DNA of 64,000 nt from Euclidia mi (Eukaryota; Arthropoda; Insecta; Lepidoptera; Erebidae). The DNA lies in assembly GCA_944739405.2 (NCBI GenBank), contig OX123186.2, positions 36,379,551 through 36,443,550 on the forward strand. Reading direction: 5' to 3'. Position 1 is the first letter of the stretch. The number at the start of each line of letters is the position of its first letter. A program made the position numbers and the translations under genes. Below, in pieces: positions 11,474 through 21,469 of this stretch. A model generated the notes under the pieces. That model saw nothing but the letters and a program-made list of their open reading frames with translations, had not been told where the DNA came from and did no database searches.

Positions 11474-11619
11474 AGAACATGCTAGTGCAATATTTACGGT
11501 TGCGTATCCTTCATAACCATGATTATACGTTTTTAATACGTAAATGCAGACCTTCTTACTTTACTGCATCTGATTTGCGAAGACGAAATCATTCAAAATA
11601 ATTTAGCAGGTCTTAATCG

Positions 11620-11836
11620 GCAATTGTGAATGGGACAGGACGAAGGGGAAGACCTAGGCGGACGTTCTCTCATCCTAAAAACAGGACAGGTTAGAAGTAC
11701 CCTGAACAGAAGAGCATGCATGAGGAATCTGATGGGAGTGAATGAAGCAAGAGAGATATGTCAGGATTGTTGCAAATGGCGTTCCGTAGTCTCTGCCTAC
11801 TCCTCCGGGAAACACGCGTGAGTCTATGTATGTATG
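11620..11836 (+). mobile_element. 5'-truncated copy of the TATG-tailed LINE
   Basis: The insertion matches the 3' end of the intact LINE from about 16614 to its tail. A 15-bp block present at 16667-16681 is missing here, and the reading frame is otherwise kept (GQVRSTLNRRACMRNLMGVNEARE). It ends GTGAGTCTATGTATGTATG. A short 6-bp TAATCG repeat flanks it (11614-11619, 11837-11842). It is very similar to the intact copy and so probably recent. Confidence 0.85.
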
Positions 11837-11842
11837 TAATCG

Positions 11843-12560
11843 CGTAAAATTAACTTTTTGTTTCCGACGTTTCGATGTTTCTCCGCGACCATTTTGTATG
11901 ATGTAAACAAATCGCGATAGTTTGGATTAATCTTGGCAAGTACGACCAAGTCTTCTTTTTACATCACTAATTGAGACGGCTTCCTATTTATCAGCGTCGT
12001 AAATTGCGTACTCTCACTTACCTGGCCCACTATTCTTATTCACATTCACATCTCATTCACGCCTTCTTACTGGCACTGCACTGCTTATTAAAAGCAGTAG
12101 CTTTTAATAAATGTTTTGTTGCAGACGACTCTTTCTAACCAAATAAAAGCATCCAAATCAGTTCACTCGTTTAGGAGCTTCGGTGTAGTACACACGGACG
12201 GAGACAGACTACATAGTGGCCAAACTTTAAACGCCCATCATTTTGCGGCCTCCTTCAAGTCTTTGAGCGACTTGCCATTATGAATAATGTTGAGAAAATA
12301 TCTGAGTACATTTATCTTTTTTAGGATATTTACTACATACGAGTAGTACCATGAGTACGTTAAATCATATGAGAATGGTAATAAAAATTTCAGAGAAAAG
12401 TCAATTTGGGATCTCACCTGTCAAACCAACTACAATGTAACTACGATTTATTGATTACGAAGGCTCGAACACAAGGAAAGTTTACTGCATTCGAAAGTTC
12501 AATAGATCATGCCGGGAGAACGAACTGCTGTCTGAGTATTTATATAAAGCATAATTCAAA
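11843..12560. other. AT-rich DNA, nothing firm
   Basis: No gene or repeat could be supported. A TATA-like TATTTATATAAAG lies at 12537-12549, just upstream of the candidate exon start. At about 13 bp from the ATG it is too close to be that exon's core promoter. Confidence 0.4.
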
Positions 12561-12630
12561 ATGATCGTAAAATTCTACGCAATTTATAGGATCGCGCTTG
12601 CTTTTTTGTTGTGTCATTGCTGTCATACAG
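12561..12630 (+). CDS. Candidate first coding exon with signal peptide
   Basis: ATG in a good context (CAAAATGA) opens a 70-nt segment encoding MIVKFYAIYRIALAFLLCHC and then CHT. The segment ends at a plausible donor, CATACAG followed by GTATTTAGG, in phase 1. The product has a basic start (K4, R10), a hydrophobic core (IALAFLL) and small or polar residues after it, like the signal peptides of secreted insect proteins, which are often split from the mature protein by a phase-1 intron. I could not identify a downstream exon with an acceptor, and the LINE at 13355 would lie within or beyond such an intron. It may be chance. Confidence 0.25.
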
Positions 12631-13342
12631 GTATTTAGGGGAATATTACGATAAAATTAAATAATTTGGCAAAAAATAATAATATGATTTTAATTTACAC
12701 GCGTAATTATTTCAATTTCTCGACATAGAATTTGTTTAAGACAGTGAAGACCCAGCTGGCAATATTATTAAACGACAGAAAATGTTTCATGGTGCGTTTC
12801 CCAATGACTTTTTCAAGTTATCAGAAGTTTACTCAGAAATATTATAGTAAGTACCCATTATTATGTGTCACAAACAAGAGCTCCCTGGAAATTTTGGCAC
12901 TAAATAAGATTCCTCTTAGATATTAGACGAGATATCGCCTTATTTTGACCAACAATACTTACTAACTGTGGAGATATTCGTATAATAAAACTAAGATGGG
13001 ATCAGTAGTTATCTAATATCATCCGTAACTAAGAAAACAAGCTACACTCACTTTTATTTCTTCTTTATTACTCTTAAAGATGTAAAGTACCGAATTAAAA
13101 GAAGTTCGGCCCATTTTCTGACTCTTCACATTTTGAATTTTTTACTGGCGGTTTTTTTTAACGGCACTCGCCATCCCTTGGGAAATCGGCGTATTCAATT
13201 GCCACAGTAATTCGTAACTGGGAAACGTAATTAGGTTTAACGAGTTCACAAGAATAGTTACTGCAATCAGCTATATAATAAAGGAAAGTGTAATTAAAAT
13301 GATTGCTGAAATGTGTCTGCCGTTTTCGAATTTTCTTTGATC
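12631..13342. other. AT-rich DNA before the intact LINE
   Basis: No supported coding region. A 64-codon ORF at 12732-12926 has no motif. Confidence 0.4.
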
Positions 13343-13354
13343 TGTTAGTTGAAA
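13343..13354 (+). repeat. Target-site duplication of the intact LINE, 5' copy
   Basis: TGTTAGTTGAAA is repeated exactly at 16848-16859, directly after the (TATG)n tail. The first few bases could be part of the tail, so the certain core is about 9-10 bp. Confidence 0.75.
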
Positions 13355-13685
13355 CTATGGAAAATTAAATCTGTTGGTGTAATTAGTCGATATTGTGATG
13401 TTTTAGTCGATTATTTACTACACTATTATAAGCAGAACAGTTTCCAGAATCGATATAGGCGATTAAGAATGATGATTAAATTATATAAGTGTTAAGAAAA
13501 CTCCGAAATAAAACCAACATTCAGGGAGCATACCCGAAAACAAACCCCAATCCAAGGTGTCAACCGACCCGTGCCGAGGGATTCATGGCCAGAGGGCAAG
13601 CTGGTCGCTAACGGAGGGTGCATGTGTTGGTGGTCACAGGGCACAGCTAGTATTCCATCTTACCCCCGTACAGGGCTCTGCGGGG

Positions 13686-13733
13686 ATGGACATTCTAAAT
13701 CCCTATTACTCGTGGGAACGCTATGAGAACTGA
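13686..13733 (+). CDS. 15-codon ORF overlapping the LINE start codon
   Basis: ATGG at 13686 in a strong context opens a 15-residue frame (MDILNPYYSWERYEN). It stops at 13731-13733, 8 nt past the main ATG (13723-13725) and in another frame. A scanning ribosome that used it would read through the main start and would have to reinitiate backward, so it should lower expression of the LINE protein. It may alternatively be fortuitous. Confidence 0.3.
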   Translation: MDILNPYYSWERYEN

Positions 13734-16700
13734 AAATAATATTTCTCCAGACGGCGGCGACGCGGCTCGCAACCCATCACGTATCGTTTCCCGCGAGGGC
13801 GAAAAGCGGCCTACGGAAAGCCGGTTTGCAACATTAAATGTTGGAGGAGGAATGGATGGTAAATTGAATGAAGTATGCCAGATGATGGATGATAGAAAGA
13901 TTGATGTTCTATGTGTGAATGAGAGAAAAAGGAAAGGTTGTGGCCCCACCAAGCATGACAGCTACACGGCTTATTGGTCTGGGGTAGACAGTACCACCAG
14001 AGCCTGCAAGGGAGTTGGTTTAATACTGTCTGCGCGAATGAATGAGTGCGTTAAGGAATATGAATGTGTAAATGCTAGTCTATTGTGGATGAGAATGAAA
14101 GTAGGACTTACTCGTCTCTTTATTGTAGGGGTTTACGCCCCGGTCAATATAGTAGCGGGTATGTCACAGCAAGAACAAGACGAAAGGCAGGAATTTTGGG
14201 AGAACTTAAGAGCGATTTTGAGGAAATGTAAGGATAACGAAAGATTGATCTTGTTAGGTGATTTCAATGGATGGGTGGGAGTAAAACGAGATGGATTTGA
14301 AAGGGTTTTAGGTGGATTTGGTGATAAGAGTGTGAATGAAAATGGAAAAGTTTTGCTTGAGGTTTGTTTAGAGTGGAGTCTTTGTGTGACAAACACCATA
14401 TTTGATCACAAAAGGATACACATGTATACGCGTGAGGCTAAGGATGTTAGAAGAAGTATGATTGATTTTGTAATTGTAGATGAACGTTTGAGAAAGAATG
14501 TGTTAGATACAAGGGTTTATCGAGGGATCGGCATCCACACAGACCACTTCTTGGTGATGAGCCGGATAAGTGGACTCTTTAAAGGATGGCGACACCGAGA
14601 ACATTATGAAAATAGGGTCCTAGAAAGAATAAAAGTAGAAAATCTGCAAGAAAAAGATGTGAAAGATGAGTATAAGCGAAGATTGATAGCAAGAGTTGAG
14701 AGGTTCGATGGCATAAATGATATGGAAGAATTATGGCAATCTTTTAAAGAAGAAATAGTATGTGTAGCGTCTGAAGTATGTGGTGTGATCAAGAGACGGA
14801 AAATACGAAAGGTTAAGAATACATGGTGGGACAAGGATGTACAATCAGCAGTGTCAGAGAAGAAGAAAGCTTGGTTAGATTGGTTGGCTGCCAGAGCAAA
14901 TGAAAGAATGGGAAAGGCAACGAGTGATGACATAGATGAAGCAAGAAAGGAGTTTGTTAGGTCAAAAAGAAATGTGAAAGAAATGGTTAAAAGGAAAAAA
15001 GAGGAAAAGAAAGATGAGTTTGATAGCAGACTATCTGAAGATTTCCGGAGAAACATAAAGTTTTTCTGGAAATCCGTTCGTGCTGTTCGAGGAAGAACTC
15101 AATCCTCAGAATTCACGTCAATCAGAGACAAGAATGGTAAGATAGTGAATGGTGAATCATGCGTGCTGAAGAGATGGAAGGAGTATTTTGAAGGTCTATT
15201 TGAAAGAAGGGCGATAGAGACATCGATCGACGAAATTAATGGTAATAATAGCAATGATGAAAGCGATATTGGTGTGGATGAGATTGTGAAGGCGTTGGGA
15301 AGTATGAAAGTAGGTAAGGCTGCAGGGTATGATAGGATTACAGTTGAAATGCTGAAGGCTGGACAGGGCATCATAGTTGGTCAGCTGCAGCGCTTTTTTA
15401 ACTTGTGCTGGAGCACCGGCCGAGTACCTGATGACTGGACCACAGCGGTGGTTGTGCCTCTTTATAAGGGAAAAGGCTCGCAACAAGACTGCAAGAACTA
15501 TAGAGGCATTAGCCTTCTCAGCATTGTTGGCAAATTGTATGCAAAGGTACTGATTGAAAGAGTTATGGAAGTAACCGACCAGAAAATATGGGATGTACAA
15601 GCAGGATTCCGAAAGGGTATGGGATGCACGGATCAAGTCTTTTCCTTGCGGTGCGTAGCCGAAACATTGTTGGCCAAAGGTCAAAAGGTCTATTGCGCAT
15701 TCGTGGATTTGGAAAAGGCTTACGATAAAGTGGTGAGGAATGAAATGTGGTCGGTACTGTCGATGTATGGGGTGAACAGCAGCCTCATACGAGCTCTAAA
15801 ATCCCTTTATGAAGATTCTAGAGCTTGTGTGAGGATAAATGGGTCGTACATGGATTGGTTTACCATCGAAACAGGTGTTAGACAGGGATGTGTAGCGTCG
15901 CCGTGGCTGTTCAACCTCTTCATGGACAGTTGTTTGCAAGATTTGAAAAATAGTGACTGTGGATTAAGGATGAATGAGTTACTTGTCAAATGCCTCCTTT
16001 ATGCTGATGATCAGGTTATACTTGCGTCTTCAGCGGAGGAGTTGCAGGAGATGGTAACAATCATGCATGGTGCGTTAGAGAGGAAAGGAATGAAAGTAAA
16101 TGTAAGTAAAACGAAAGTTATGGTTTTTGAAAAGGAGGAATGCGTTACGGCTTGTAATGTTATGATCGATGGACAGCGAGTGGAGCAAGTGAATGAGTTT
16201 GTATATTTAGGTACGCTGGTTACAAGAGATGGTAAGAATGTAGAAGATATTGAAAGAAGAGTTAATGCAGGTAATAGAGTGAATATAGCTCTGAAGGCGT
16301 TTATGAATAGCCAAAACGTGTCCAAAAAGGCACGTTTGGCTGTCCATACAGGGGTGTTAGTACCTACTCTTATGTATGGTAGTGATAGTTGGGTATGGCA
16401 GAAGAGTCATGAAAGTAGAATAAATTCTGTGGAAATGAGAGCACTGCGAAGTATGTGTGGTGTTTTTTTGACTGACAGAGTAAAGAATTGTGTGATAAGA
16501 GAGTGTTGTGGGGTAAAAGAAGACGTAGTGACAAGCATCGAGAACGGTATGCTAAGATGGTTTGGACACGTGGAGAGGATGGATGACGAAAGACTGACCA
16601 AGCAGATATATAAGGCAAGTGTGGAAGGGACAGGACGAAGGGGAAGACCTAGGCGGACGTTCTCTGACCAGATTGGAGACATCCTAAAAACAGGACAGGT

Positions 16701-16830
16701 TAGAAGCACCCTGAACAGAAGAGCATGCATGAGGATTCTGATGGGAGTGAATGAAGCAAGAGAGATATGTCAAGATCGTTGCAAATGGCGCTCCGTAGTC
16801 TCTGCCTACCCCTCCGGGAAACAGGCGTGA
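13723..16830 (+). CDS. LINE endonuclease-reverse transcriptase, intact
   Basis: The protein has 1035 residues and makes and integrates cDNA by target-primed reverse transcription. The N-terminal third is an apurinic-type endonuclease: TLNVGG with N39, NERK with E67, GVYAP with Y138, LLGDFNG with D180 and N182, the D of MIDFVIVDE (D248) and the terminal TDH with D274-H275. A lysine- and arginine-rich linker (about 300-480) follows. The RT domain has KAAGYDRITVEMLKAG, YRGISLLSIVGKLY, QAGFRKGMGCTDQ, FVDLEKAYD with D662, GVRQGCVASPWLFN and YADD with D762-D763, so all catalytic aspartates are present. The C-terminus has LRWFGHVERMDDERL and RRGRPRRTF. There is no obvious RNase H or zinc knuckle. 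The start chosen gives the whole endonuclease; an upstream overlapping 15-codon ORF may reduce initiation. The last codons double as the shared RNA tail of SINEs. Confidence 0.93.
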   Translation: MRTENNISPDGGDAARNPSRIVSREGEKRPTESRFATLNVGGGMDGKLNEVCQMMDDRKIDVLCVNERKRKGCGPTKHDSYTAYWSGVDSTTRACKGVGLILSARMNECVKEYECVNASLLWMRMKVGLTRLFIVGVYAPVNIVAGMSQQEQDERQEFWENLRAILRKCKDNERLILLGDFNGWVGVKRDGFERVLGGFGDKSVNENGKVLLEVCLEWSLCVTNTIFDHKRIHMYTREAKDVRRSMIDFVIVDERLRKNVLDTRVYRGIGIHTDHFLVMSRISGLFKGWRHREHYENRVLERIKVENLQEKDVKDEYKRRLIARVERFDGINDMEELWQSFKEEIVCVASEVCGVIKRRKIRKVKNTWWDKDVQSAVSEKKKAWLDWLAARANERMGKATSDDIDEARKEFVRSKRNVKEMVKRKKEEKKDEFDSRLSEDFRRNIKFFWKSVRAVRGRTQSSEFTSIRDKNGKIVNGESCVLKRWKEYFEGLFERRAIETSIDEINGNNSNDESDIGVDEIVKALGSMKVGKAAGYDRITVEMLKAGQGIIVGQLQRFFNLCWSTGRVPDDWTTAVVVPLYKGKGSQQDCKNYRGISLLSIVGKLYAKVLIERVMEVTDQKIWDVQAGFRKGMGCTDQVFSLRCVAETLLAKGQKVYCAFVDLEKAYDKVVRNEMWSVLSMYGVNSSLIRALKSLYEDSRACVRINGSYMDWFTIETGVRQGCVASPWLFNLFMDSCLQDLKNSDCGLRMNELLVKCLLYADDQVILASSAEELQEMVTIMHGALERKGMKVNVSKTKVMVFEKEECVTACNVMIDGQRVEQVNEFVYLGTLVTRDGKNVEDIERRVNAGNRVNIALKAFMNSQNVSKKARLAVHTGVLVPTLMYGSDSWVWQKSHESRINSVEMRALRSMCGVFLTDRVKNCVIRECCGVKEDVVTSIENGMLRWFGHVERMDDERLTKQIYKASVEGTGRRGRPRRTFSDQIGDILKTGQVRSTLNRRACMRILMGVNEAREICQDRCKWRSVVSAYPSGKQA

Positions 16831-16847
16831 GTCTATGTATGTATGTA
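16800..16847 (+). promoter_or_regulatory. Putative RT recognition tail, overlapping the ORF end
   Basis: The segment encodes the end of the LINE protein and the stop, followed by TATG repeats. The same block, with CTCTGCCTACCCC, then TTCGGGG, then CAGGCGTGAGTCTATG in typical form, ends the SINE-A insertions here. A short stem pairs the proline codon CCC (16810-16812) with the glycine codon GGG (16816-16818). In copies the loop varies while the CCC/GGG pairing mostly persists. The role in RT recognition is inferred from the sharing, by analogy with known LINE-SINE tail pairs such as eel UnaL2 and UnaSINE1. Confidence 0.6.
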
Positions 16848-16859
16848 TGTTAGTTGAAA

Positions 16860-19209
16860 GTGGGTCATTTTGTTATGAATAATTTATCTTGCTCAATTCA
16901 GTGTTATCTTGTCTTAGGCCACTGTAGCGTCTGTAGCTGAGCTGAGCTTTAACCTCAGAGATAACGTACATCTTATTGTCGGTATTACGACGCAGAGGTA
17001 AGTTAATAATATTATATACCTACATTTCTGGCAAAACCCAGTGATAAGTGATAATTAAACAAGTTTAGTTTAAAAATATTAGGTAGCATTAAATGTTTTA
17101 CTATTATATCTAAATTGTAAGGTAATTACCGAGCTTGTGTGATTGGAATATTTGATCGTGGAGAGTCTGATCTTTAGATAGATGTTCTGTTTTTGAATGA
17201 ATCTGTTTGTACAATCAGCTTTCAATTTCTGTTTTTTTGTTACCATAATAGTGATACTGGTATTTCTAAAATACAAGATCAAAGATAAGAAAATTGAACA
17301 TTGCTTATGAAAAATGATAGAGCGTATTAAAAATTTGTGACAAAAACAGTTCTGGTAATTACACCCGAAGTTGCTCATTTATAAGTCACAACAAATTATT
17401 TTCTTTACCAACTTTCTGTCAGACCAACCGTGCTAAAAAATACAACATAATTAAGTAAGGACTACATTTTGCTGAAGGCCTTTTTCCAGTCACGTGGGTT
17501 TGTCCGCGTGAAAGTTTCATGTTATTTCGCTTGAAACGTATACTTTTCCTGTTTATACACGCGCGGGGGTCACGATATTTGATAAGTGCGCTGACCTCAT
17601 GCGTGCCGCTGAAGTGCGTGTGAACGTACCCACCCATGTGTCTACTATTGTAGATTTGTCAGCCGCAGACGTTTGTAGGCTTTATTTTGAATATGGAGAT
17701 ACATAGATTCAGGAAGGTATTTCAAAGTTCATCTGAATTTCACGTGACGCTGCAAGTTTGTTATTATCACCCAATACTGGTTTAATGACTCGGTTTAATC
17801 ATAGTTTGAAAATATATTTTATATTTTTTAAGATAGTTTTAATAATTCAGCTAAGCGAATCTTTGCCTAGTGTATCATGCTGAGTACTGTTCGTCCTTCT
17901 CCTCTGTTTGGCAATACAACACCTTAATCATCTATAGGGTGATAGTCATAACGCACGTGAGGCCGCTGGCGAAGTCTAGTATATTGCAACTTCAAGACAA
18001 CAACATCGAAATAGTTACACAACTACCCGCTTTCCCTAGAAATCCGTAATCCAATTAACTGCTCAGACACTGAGGAAATCGTGCCAGTTAGCGTTTTGCT
18101 GTTGCACAAATATTTTGATCACGTTTTTGGCAAACTGTGCGTAAAGCGCCTTCAATGAACAAAGTTTGGAGCTCCGCTGATCTGTGAAACATTTATTTTT
18201 GGCCCTGAAAATGGCGGCTTAAGAATATTTATATATGAACTTGCTGAAACCGTGGCTACGCTCGTGAGTTTTGATTTACTCCCTTGAGAAGTTTTTGATT
18301 CTGTTCAGTAGCTTTAACATACTGTTGTACTGAAGAGTGCCCTAATCGCACTTTGTAAAAGGTAAAGCGTCGGCAGATCGACATTGTTTTGTCTTTTATT
18401 CTATAATAAAATAAAAAAATAGATGTAGTTTTCCAGCTAAAAGGTATTTATATTTCAAGAAGTGTTTTTTCTTTTTCATCACACATTTCAAGCGTCCTAC
18501 GTACAAGTAATCTGCAGTCCTGACGAATGCATTCAACAATAAGAGTGTGTGCGGGTATCAAGAGCACACTTGTGCGTGACACCAATTGGTTTAAATGGCT
18601 AGTACACGTTAAGAGTAGCCGCTTTGGTCGAATTTCTGTCTGCAAGACATTAAACTACAAATACTTGTGTCATTTTGTTTAATCACTCGAGAACTTCACA
18701 TAAAGCTCTGATACTCTAGCGAATATCATATACATTAGCTTAATTAAAGATGTAACATAATTTTAGATGTCCTGGTTACAGTTCAAAGCGTACATAACAC
18801 AGAACATGAGATATTAATAACATTTATGAGATCATAACGGCAAAACAGCCTTGCGAAGTGAGACTCGTAGTAAATTATTACAAAGTTTAGTTTAGTAATT
18901 GTTCAACATAGAGATAGTTTAGTTTTAAGTGTTCCTTGGCATCTGAACATAATTTGATATGTAGATAACCTCAAAGGACTTAGATGAGTAGTTATCTCAC
19001 TTATATTTCACCAATTTAGAAACTAGTGGCATTGTCCGCGTGGGATTGAGTTTATGGCAATGACATTAAGAAAGTATAAATTAAAGTCTATGTGCTTTGT
19101 TGCGGCAAACCACCCAAATTTTGCTCTGCATGTGTTTGTGACTATACTCGTACTCGTTCTCTCTCTCGTATAAAATAGCTGGACGAAGCTTTGTGGGATG
19201 TTGGACGGT
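16860..19209. other. 2.3 kb AT-rich DNA, nothing recognised
   Basis: No conserved ORF, RNA gene or repeat. The small ORFs at 17079-17378, 17419-17637 and 18448-18645 (all minus) carry no motif. Confidence 0.45.
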
Positions 19210-19708
19210 TTAATCTATCTATATCGTCACGGCTGTCTCCACCCCAATGAGAGAGGCAGAGACTATGGAACGCCACATGCTTCGGTTCAAACATAGCTCT
19301 TTCGCTTTCTCGACATTCATTAACCTCATCATGCATGCGCGTCGGTTATGGGTACTCTTAATTTGGCCCTTTTTCAGTACGTCAGCTATTTGGTCGGCGT
19401 ATGTCCGCCTAGGGCGTCCCCTACCGACATTTCCATTCATTCTCGCACGATACACTCCTTTCGTATTTTTTCTTATATCCATCCGATCCAAATGGCCAAA
19501 ACAACGCAACATTCCTTTTAGAATCTTTGTCACTACATCTTCTTTTAGACCACACTTCTCTTGTATCACACTGTTTTTCACTTTATCTATCAGCCTCACT
19601 CCGCACGTACTCCTCAAAGCTCTCATCTCCACAGCATTGATTCTACTTTCATGCTTCTTCTGCCATACCCATGATTCACTACCATATATCAGTGTTGGCG
19701 CCAAACTT
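19210..19708 (-). mobile_element. 5'-truncated LINE end, diverged relative of the intact LINE
   Basis: The minus strand encodes the RT C-terminus in an open frame from about 19704: LAPTLIYGSESWVWQKKHES, INAVEMRALRSTCG, MLRCFGHLDRMD, GRGRPRRTYADQI, NRRACMMRLMN. It aligns residue by residue with 884-1030 of the intact LINE protein at clearly lower identity, so it is another subfamily. It ends CGTGACGATATAGATAGATT rather than in (TATG)n, and the CCC/GGG stem is lost. No convincing target duplication was found. Confidence 0.85.
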
Positions 19709-19779
19709 ACTTACAATACTAAAGTTAACGAATGACCAGAATTTGGTGGAAAGGCGCTTTCGCCATTTCACCGACCGCG

Positions 19780-19990
19780 ATAATCAATAATTAAACATAT
19801 ATAAAATTCTCTCGTTACTGACTGACAGACAACACACAGCCGAATCTACTGGGCGCAAGAAGCTGAAATTTGGCATGGATGTCCGTTGGGCCACCAAGTA
19901 GTTCATTGGCTCAACGGACATGGATATATAGAGTATCGACGGCGCGCGCCACTGCAGGCTTTTCAAAGTTATGTGCCCGGGCTCCAAGAC
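19780..19990 (+). mobile_element. Helitron-like fragment with a hairpin
   Basis: The part from 19797 (ATATATAAAATTCTCTCGTTACTGACTG in full; only its start is needed) resembles the unit starts of the Helitron at 28965. Shared stretches include TTACTGACTGACAGAC, GCCGAATCTACTG-like and GAAATTTGGCATG blocks. It then leads into a stem of 15-bp arms at 19879-19893 and 19907-19921 (14 of 15 pair). No 3' CTRR end was located, so it is a fragment. Confidence 0.5.
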
Positions 19991-20549
19991 GTAAGTCTCG
20001 ACGTAACCAGGATAAATTTTAATAACTTACATCCAGGCACAACACGAAAAGTTATTGTGCCCACCACACTTAGATTCGTCCTGGGTGCGATCATCCTTCA
20101 GTTTAGTGCATGAAGTCAGAAACCACAAGACCAACAAGACAGTCAGTAGGACTTTGTAAAAAATAAATACTATATATTCATTTTTCTTCAACGTCAACAG
20201 ACTTAGTTTATGTATTACCGATGTTATACACGATATAAACCAAGAATTTCTACTATAGCATATTACAAAATATTTCGACGGATGTTTTTACATATTCCCA
20301 TACAGCGTATCGGATATAGCGCGACACTGTTGACAGATATCAAAACAAAAACAAAACGGCCGGCCTAATTGTGTACCGAGAATATCGCGATCGTTCGGAC
20401 TTATTTTTAGTACTAGATGTTAGCCTTTAGTACATGTATGGTGTTAGCCAATATAAGAATTTATTAACCTATATACCTACAACCTTTTTACAGCTGTGAT
20501 CAAGCAAAATTAAACATTTCATTTTTAAGTTATTTACTTAGCTCTCATT
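19991..20549. other. AT-rich DNA, nothing recognised
   Basis: No supported feature. The text around 20330-20400 is locally CpG-rich but has no motif I can name. Confidence 0.4.
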
Positions 20550-20659
20550 AAGGCCGCCCTCATAAAGGGCGTGCGCGTTCGTAGGGCGCCGAACGGACGT
20601 CAGACGCTCACCGAGCGCACGCTTGAGGAACGCGCATGACCAATGTGAGGCAAGCCTTA
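20550..20659 (+). mobile_element. Tiny GC-rich foldback element, about 110 bp
   Basis: The two ends are imperfect inverted repeats of about 35 bp. AAGGCCGCCCTCATA at the left faces the complement of a TGAGGCAAGCCTT end, and both arms contain a GTGCGCG or ATGCGCG block. Its termini and TA-adjacent flanks resemble the MITE at 5152-5760 and it may be a related, internally deleted copy. Confidence 0.5.
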
Positions 20660-21336
20660 TCCCATTCCAGTATCGCCTTACGGAAATAGACTGAAAAATA
20701 ACTCTACAAATTCTTGTTTACTGTAGTATGACCTCATACGTATCTTTGGCAAACCGATCGAGCCAAAACGCTATTTACAACGCTAGACTGCGTCGCTATT
20801 GACCTCTTAGGAATCAATCGCTTCGAGCGTCATTCCTAGCGTAGCCTTTTTAACCTTATATGCCGCTTCGTATTACCGAAAGAAAATCCATGCCTGCAAA
20901 ATTTCAGTATACCGCAGAAAAATACCAACCACTTAAAAAAGTCAATACTTTCTATATCTGTAAGCGTAAAATACATTCTAATGACGTGATAAAGATTACT
21001 TTAGTCTAAATTGAAGACACATTAGGAGAAGCACCGCAGCCTTTTAGCTTAATGGTTATCACGCGACGCTCGCGAACATCGTTACCGAGTTATTAATACC
21101 GGCGAATATTATCCAGATTTCTAATTATACACGCTGTTTTAACAAGGATTGTATTTTAAAACCGATTAACACCGGTATGACATTCGCGTTCACTGGCTGC
21201 AACTAATTTTAATCTGTAATTACCTTGTCGAGTTCTAACTGACGTGTCCAATAGTACTAATGTTTCTGAATTAGATGAATAAATTTAATACCGATCCTGA
21301 ATTGAATATGCTATCAATACTAGTAATTTTCTGCTG
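20660..21336. other. AT-rich DNA, nothing recognised
   Basis: No gene or repeat recognised. Confidence 0.4.
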
Positions 21337-21347
21337 GTGGCATTATT

Positions 21348-21458
21348 TTTATTTATTTATAGTCTCACGCCTGTTTCCCCACAGGGGTAGGCAGAGGTGT
21401 AAATATTACACCCACCTTTCACCATGAATTTTTAAGTTCCACGTAATATGGGACGCTA
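21348..21458 (-). mobile_element. SINE-A 3' end, 5'-truncated
   Basis: A 111-bp insertion with an exact 11-bp target duplication GTGGCATTATT (21337-21347, 21459-21469). Read on the minus strand it runs from the ACGTGGAACTT block to CACCTCTGCCTACCCC, TGTGGGG, CAGGCGTGAGACTATAAATA. The tail stem is four pairs, CCCC with GGGG, around a TGT loop. Confidence 0.88.
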
Positions 21459-21469
21459 GTGGCATTATT

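Larger units (their letters stand above)
13355..16847 (+). mobile_element. Apparently full-length TATG-tailed non-LTR retrotransposon
   Basis: The element is about 3493 bp and lies between exact 12-bp direct repeats. It has a leader of about 370 nt, one uninterrupted EN-RT frame, and a 3' UTR of only some 17 nt consisting of (TATG)n. At least five shorter copies in the window share its 3' end (11620-11836, 31480-31540 and 56727-57366 closely; 19210-19708 and 32632-32860 as diverged relatives). Its last 45 nt or so are shared with the SINE-A family. The single-ORF EN-RT layout and an RT C-terminus with an LRWFGHVERM motif resemble the RTE/Proto-like part of the LINE tree, but the clade is not settled by eye. 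With no internal stop, it is the best candidate for an active element here. Confidence 0.9.

Noticed and set aside
12537..12549. TATA box for the candidate exon at 12561
   Set aside because: It lies only about 13 bp before the ATG, too close for a core promoter with a usable leader.
14604..15684. Several minus-strand ORFs of 90-160 codons
   Set aside because: They are antisense to the intact LINE frame and have no domains.
19247..19735. 162-codon plus-strand ORF
   Set aside because: It is the antisense shadow of the LINE RT C-terminus on the minus strand.
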